Shown piece by piece: positions 60,982-64,000 of a stretch of 64,000 bases of DNA. Made by a program: the position numbers and the translations under genes. The stretch comes from Cyclobacterium marinum DSM 745 (lineage in GTDB: Bacteria > Bacteroidota > Bacteroidia > Cytophagales > Cyclobacteriaceae): the NCBI RefSeq assembly GCF_000222485.1, contig NC_015914.1:4384001-4448000 (forward strand), in the 5' to 3' direction. Numbering within the stretch: position 1 is the first letter of the stretch; each line of letters begins with the position of its first letter. The notes below the pieces were generated by a model, which was not told where the DNA came from, did not search any database, and saw only the letters and a list, made by a program, of their open reading frames with translations.

Positions 60982-61662
60982 ATGTTAATTGATGTTATTA
61001 TTCCGGCTTTTAATGAAGCAAATGCCGTAGGAAAGGTAATTGCTGAGATTCCGGCTTTTGTCCGAAATATTATTGTGGTAAATAACAACTCCAATGACGA
61101 TACCCGCAAAGTAAGTTTAAATGCCGGAGCGATAGTTTTGGATGAACCCCAAAAAGGTTATGGCAAAGCCTGCCTAAAAGGTATTGCTTATCTGGAGGGA
61201 TTAAAGCAATCACCTGATGTAGTGGTATTTTTAGATGCCGATTATAGTGATTACCCTGAGGAAATGGTAAATATTTTGGAGCCTATTTTTCAGGATAATG
61301 CGGACATGGTCATTGGTTCCAGGGCCAAGGGTAGTAGGGAATATGGGGCAATGACCTTACCGCAGGTTTTTGGAAATTGGTTGGCCACAAAATTGATGTT
61401 TAAGTTATTCAAAGCTGATTTCTCAGATTTAGGACCTTTTAGGGCCATCCGGTGGAACAAGCTAAAAGCCCTCAATATGCAGGATGAAGACTATGGATGG
61501 ACCATAGAGATGCAAATCAAGGCTGTGAAAAATGGTTTATCTTACACGGAGGTACCTGTGAATTATAGGAAAAGAATTGGTGTTTCGAAGGTTAGTGGGA
61601 CAATTAAGGGAGTATTTGGGGCGGGTTATAAAATTCTTTGGACCATTTGGAAGTACAGGTAA
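60982..61662 (+). CDS. GT2 glycosyltransferase, dolichyl-phosphate-mannose-synthase-like
   Basis: The 226-residue product is a family-2 transferase: MLIDVIIPAFNEANAVGKVI, VNNNSNDDTRKVS (nucleotide motif) and FLDADYSDYPEEM (DxD near 86-91). There are no C-terminal membrane helices. Proteins of this type load a sugar such as mannose onto a polyprenyl phosphate, making the lipid-linked donor for GT-C transferases such as the one that starts at 62725. It follows the cellulose-synthase-like gene by 58 bases. Donor sugar is not proven. Confidence 0.87.
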   Translation: MLIDVIIPAFNEANAVGKVIAEIPAFVRNIIVVNNNSNDDTRKVSLNAGAIVLDEPQKGYGKACLKGIAYLEGLKQSPDVVVFLDADYSDYPEEMVNILEPIFQDNADMVIGSRAKGSREYGAMTLPQVFGNWLATKLMFKLFKADFSDLGPFRAIRWNKLKALNMQDEDYGWTIEMQIKAVKNGLSYTEVPVNYRKRIGVSKVSGTIKGVFGAGYKILWTIWKYR

Positions 61663-61675
61663 AATCCAGAATTGA

Positions 61676-61704
61676 CTAGCAAGGATATTGATTCATCTTG
61701 CTAG
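61676..61704 (+). repeat. Hairpin in the operon spacer
   Basis: CTAGCAAG (61676-61683) pairs with CTTGCTAG (61697-61704). The following CGGAGGG is not a U-tract, so this is not a standard terminator. It might protect or process the transcript between the two genes. Confidence 0.4.
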
Positions 61705-61830
61705 CGGAGGGTCTTGCCGATTTAAGATTAAACCCATGTGGATAATCTTATTGAGTTTAAATTTCGTTTGGAAGGATTAATAGAGGTCAATTCGTTTATT
61801 TTTATTAAATTAAACATAAAAGGTAGTCTT

Positions 61831-62712
61831 ATGAAAACTAGTATAGCTGTATTCTTGATTTTTCTAGGTTTTGCTTGCAATAGACCACAAAGAGAAAATG
61901 TAGATTTTAAGGAGTGGGGTGATTATTGGTTTCAGGGAAAAGCTGAAATCAACAGTTATAAACTTACTCAATACCGGTATGGTGAAGCTAGAGAAGGGGA
62001 GGCCGTATTAATTTTTGTAACCGAAGATTTCTCCAGAAAGAAACATTTAAAATTGGATCATCCCAATGAAGCTGGAAGAGACAAGATTTCAGTGCTTAAA
62101 ATGAATCAAACTAGGGAGTTTGTCACCGGGATTTATCCTTACCATATGATGTTGTCTGCTTTTACCCCCACCAAGGAAGCCTCTCAAGGATTGAAGTTTA
62201 CCGCCAGCTCTCAAGAATGGTGTGGGCAGTCTTTTACTCAGCTTAATTTAAAAAGTGGCAATGACTATAAGGGGGAGCTGTTTAGTTACTTTGAGGAAGA
62301 AGGTGAAAAATCTTTTTCGATAGAAGGAATTGCTGAGGATGATTTATGGAACTTGATAAGGATAAATCCAAACCAAGTACCGAAAGGTAGTGTGATGATG
62401 ATGCCTTCTCTCATCTATCAGCGCTTTAGCCACAGCGATTTTATTGCTGAAGAAGTATTTATCCGTGCACTAGACATTAGTGAAAACAGAAGCCAACTTG
62501 AGGTGACCTATAGTTCGGGGAATCGTGTGTTGAAGATCAATTATGAAAAACAATTTCCCTATCAAATATTGGGTTGGGAAGAAGAACATACCAATAATAA
62601 TGGTGATAAAGAGCTGACTAAGGCTGAGCGCAAAGGAACCAAGGTGATTGATTACTGGAATAGAAAAGCAATCGAAGATGAATTTCTACGAGATGAATTA
62701 AAACTAAATTAA
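61831..62712 (+). CDS. Lipoprotein of unknown function (293 aa)
   Basis: From ATG 61831 the product has a lipoprotein signal (SIAVFLIFLGFAC, C17); I chose this over the upstream GTG at 61738, which would add 31 residues before the signal. The mature protein is beta-rich with many aromatic residues (WGDYWFQGKAEINSYKLTQYRYGEAREGEAV). Proteins like it occur in Bacteroidota and have been automatically named septum formation inhibitor Maf, but they lack the Maf nucleotide-pyrophosphatase motifs, so I do not use that name. It lies between two glycosylation genes, spaced 168 and 12 bases, and may bind or process their product. Confidence 0.75.
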   Translation: MKTSIAVFLIFLGFACNRPQRENVDFKEWGDYWFQGKAEINSYKLTQYRYGEAREGEAVLIFVTEDFSRKKHLKLDHPNEAGRDKISVLKMNQTREFVTGIYPYHMMLSAFTPTKEASQGLKFTASSQEWCGQSFTQLNLKSGNDYKGELFSYFEEEGEKSFSIEGIAEDDLWNLIRINPNQVPKGSVMMMPSLIYQRFSHSDFIAEEVFIRALDISENRSQLEVTYSSGNRVLKINYEKQFPYQILGWEEEHTNNNGDKELTKAERKGTKVIDYWNRKAIEDEFLRDELKLN

Positions 62713-62724
62713 CATCTCACAAGC

Positions 62725-64000
62725 GTGTTGAAAAACTATTTCGTAATTATTATTTATGCCTTGGTGATTTTAGGAATGGGGTATTATTTTCCTCGTTCTG
62801 CTTTTGTACCGCAGCTTTTTTTATTTGCTCTTGGCTTTTTATCCTACCTTTTATTGGTTTATCAAGCAAAAAAAATAAATTATTCTTTTTTTTCGCTTGT
62901 TGCCTTGGCAATGGGTTTGCGTTTACTCTTAATTGGGGCAGAGCCTGTGCTATCTGATGATTTTTATAGGTATTTTTTTGATGGCCAACTAGTAGGAAAA
63001 GGACTCAATCCTTATGCTGCATTGCCCGGAGATTGGTTTACAAATGGAATTTTAGAGAAGAATGTCTACTGGGAAATATTGTTGGATAAAATGAATTCCC
63101 CCAATTATTACTCGGTATACCCCCCTTTGCATCAGTTATTTTTTTGGATGGCCACATGGGCTGGAGAGGACATTTTTCTGAATATTATTTCTTTAAGAAG
63201 TATATTACTTTTATTTGAGTTGATCAATTTATGGTTTATAAAAGAAATTTTATTCCGCTTGAAATTACCTGCTTACAAATTGGCTTGGTATGCTTTCAAT
63301 CCATTGGTTATAATAGAACTCACAGGAAACCTTCACTTTGAAGGCATGGTTTTGACAGGTTTACTAATGACTTTGTACTTTTATTGCCAAAAGGATGAGA
63401 AAAATACGGCTTTAGGTTGGAGTATGGCTGTAGGAATCAAATTGAGCCCATTACTTACAGCCCCCATTTGGATCAATGCTTGGAAGAAAAGGAGCTTTGT
63501 GAAATTTTCCCTAATGACGATCATTTTATTACTCTTGTTTTTTGCTCCATTGCTCACAAGTGGTCATATTGAAAATTTTTATACCAGTTTTAGGCTTTAC
63601 CAAAGTAGTTTCGAATTCAATGCTTCATTGTATTATTTGCTGAGATGGTTTTCTTGGTTTTTTATTGATTATAATCCTATTGGGACATTAGGTCCAAGTC
63701 TTAACATTCTAGCAACACTCAGCTTATTGGTCATTGGTGTCACCAATAAGGAAATCAACGCGAGTGGTTTGGCGAATAAAATGGTTTGGATGTATTTGGT
63801 TTTTCTGTTGCTCCAAACGACCGTGCATCCCTGGTACCTTATCCCTGCTATAGGACTAAGTCTTTTTACTTCAAATTATATCTTTGTAGCATGGAGTGGA
63901 TTAGTATTTTTGTCTTATCATGCCTATGCAGATGCGAGTTACCATGAAAACTACCTGATCTTGGCTTTGGAGTATTTGCTTTTATTGTCCTATTTAATTT
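62725..64000 (+). CDS. GT-C-fold mannosyltransferase-like membrane protein (runs off the window end)
   Basis: The frame from GTG 62725 stays open for 425 codons to the window edge. It has multiple membrane helices and, in the first luminal loop, SDDFYRYFFDGQLVGKGLNPY, whose DD pair is typical of GT-C transferases using polyprenyl-phosphate sugars. YYSVYPPLHQLFF and FNPLVIIELTGNLHFEGM follow, as in GT87/mannosyltransferase relatives. It would use the lipid-linked sugar made by the upstream DPM1-like protein. The C-terminus is not in view. The start codon is 12 bases after the lipoprotein stop. Confidence 0.75.
   Translation, partial: MLKNYFVIIIYALVILGMGYYFPRSAFVPQLFLFALGFLSYLLLVYQAKKINYSFFSLVALAMGLRLLLIGAEPVLSDDFYRYFFDGQLVGKGLNPYAALPGDWFTNGILEKNVYWEILLDKMNSPNYYSVYPPLHQLFFWMATWAGEDIFLNIISLRSILLLFELINLWFIKEILFRLKLPAYKLAWYAFNPLVIIELTGNLHFEGMVLTGLLMTLYFYCQKDEKNTALGWSMAVGIKLSPLLTAPIWINAWKKRSFVKFSLMTIILLLLFFAPLLTSGHIENFYTSFRLYQSSFEFNASLYYLLRWFSWFFIDYNPIGTLGPSLNILATLSLLVIGVTNKEINASGLANKMVWMYLVFLLLQTTVHPWYLIPAIGLSLFTSNYIFVAWSGLVFLSYHAYADASYHENYLILALEYLLLLSYLI

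Noticed and set aside
61738..61830. Upstream GTG start of the 61831 lipoprotein
   Set aside because: It puts 31 residues in front of a clear lipoprotein signal peptide.
61831..62712. Name septum formation inhibitor Maf for this lipoprotein
   Set aside because: The sequence lacks Maf pyrophosphatase motifs and has a lipoprotein signal, so the name would mislead.
1..64000. tRNA, rRNA, CRISPR arrays, insertion sequences
   Set aside because: On reading both strands I found no cloverleaf, no ribosomal RNA segment, no regularly spaced repeat and no transposase-like frame with terminal repeats; short or divergent elements could be missed without a search tool.

Overview
The window looks like chromosome of a marine-type Bacteroidota, most likely Cytophagales (Cyclobacteriaceae-like). 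I infer this from the AT-rich DNA, the near absence of Shine-Dalgarno signals, promoter matches of the TTTG-N18/19-TAnnTTTG type, many lipoproteins, FGly-type sulfatases, a carboxypeptidase-regulatory/beta-barrel outer-membrane protein, LytS/LytTR signalling, DUF2911 and a deoxyhypusine-synthase-like protein. No tRNA, rRNA, CRISPR array, insertion sequence or phage module was seen.

Layout. 1-4.3 kb: the start of an exported protein (minus, cut by the window edge), a small conserved-looking ORF behind a perfect 16-bp palindrome, and an overlapping molybdoenzyme/fdhD pair on minus. 4.6-9.7 kb: a plus operon of two arylsulfatase-family genes and a lipoprotein PQQ dehydrogenase with a built-in haem-c domain; the first sulfatase carries an in-frame TAA with recognisable sulfatase C-terminus continuing after it. 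9.8-16.1 kb: minus genes for a purple-acid-phosphatase-like phosphoesterase, HrpB helicase, DUF2911 protein and a Gfo/Idh/MocA oxidoreductase.

16.3-36.6 kb: one tightly packed plus-strand surface-polysaccharide locus. It opens with a promoter, a possibly structured leader and an HTH regulator. About ten glycosyltransferases follow, with a PglK/MsbA-like ABC flippase, sulfotransferase, NeuD-type and WecD-like acetyltransferases, FemAB-like transferase, WecF-like (GT56) transferase, two paralogous polymerase-like membrane proteins and a polysaccharide deacetylase. Its centre (about 25-30.9 kb) is strikingly AT-rich, as expected for an exchangeable serotype cassette. No initiating phosphoglycosyltransferase or Wza/Wzc-type exporter is present.

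36.8-46.3 kb: housekeeping and singletons on plus: mgsA-pfkA, a Tat-signal enolase-superfamily enzyme, a holin-family membrane protein, an acidic hypothetical, an HDAC-like deacetylase, an OmpH-like lipoprotein, a deoxyhypusine-synthase-like enzyme and an OmpA protein. 46.4-56.4 kb: an outer-membrane beta-barrel receptor divergent from a LytS/LytTR pair, MsrAB, a coiled-coil lipoprotein, a GH33-type sialidase and a PAS histidine kinase.

56.6-64 kb: a compact plus cluster that joins redox proteins (FAD/NAD oxidoreductase, membrane polyferredoxin) directly to glycosylation genes (BcsA-like GT2, DPM1-like GT2, lipoprotein, GT-C-like mannosyltransferase cut by the window end). This odd pairing, the twin polymerase-like proteins, and the nonsense-interrupted sulfatase are the observations I consider most worth following up.
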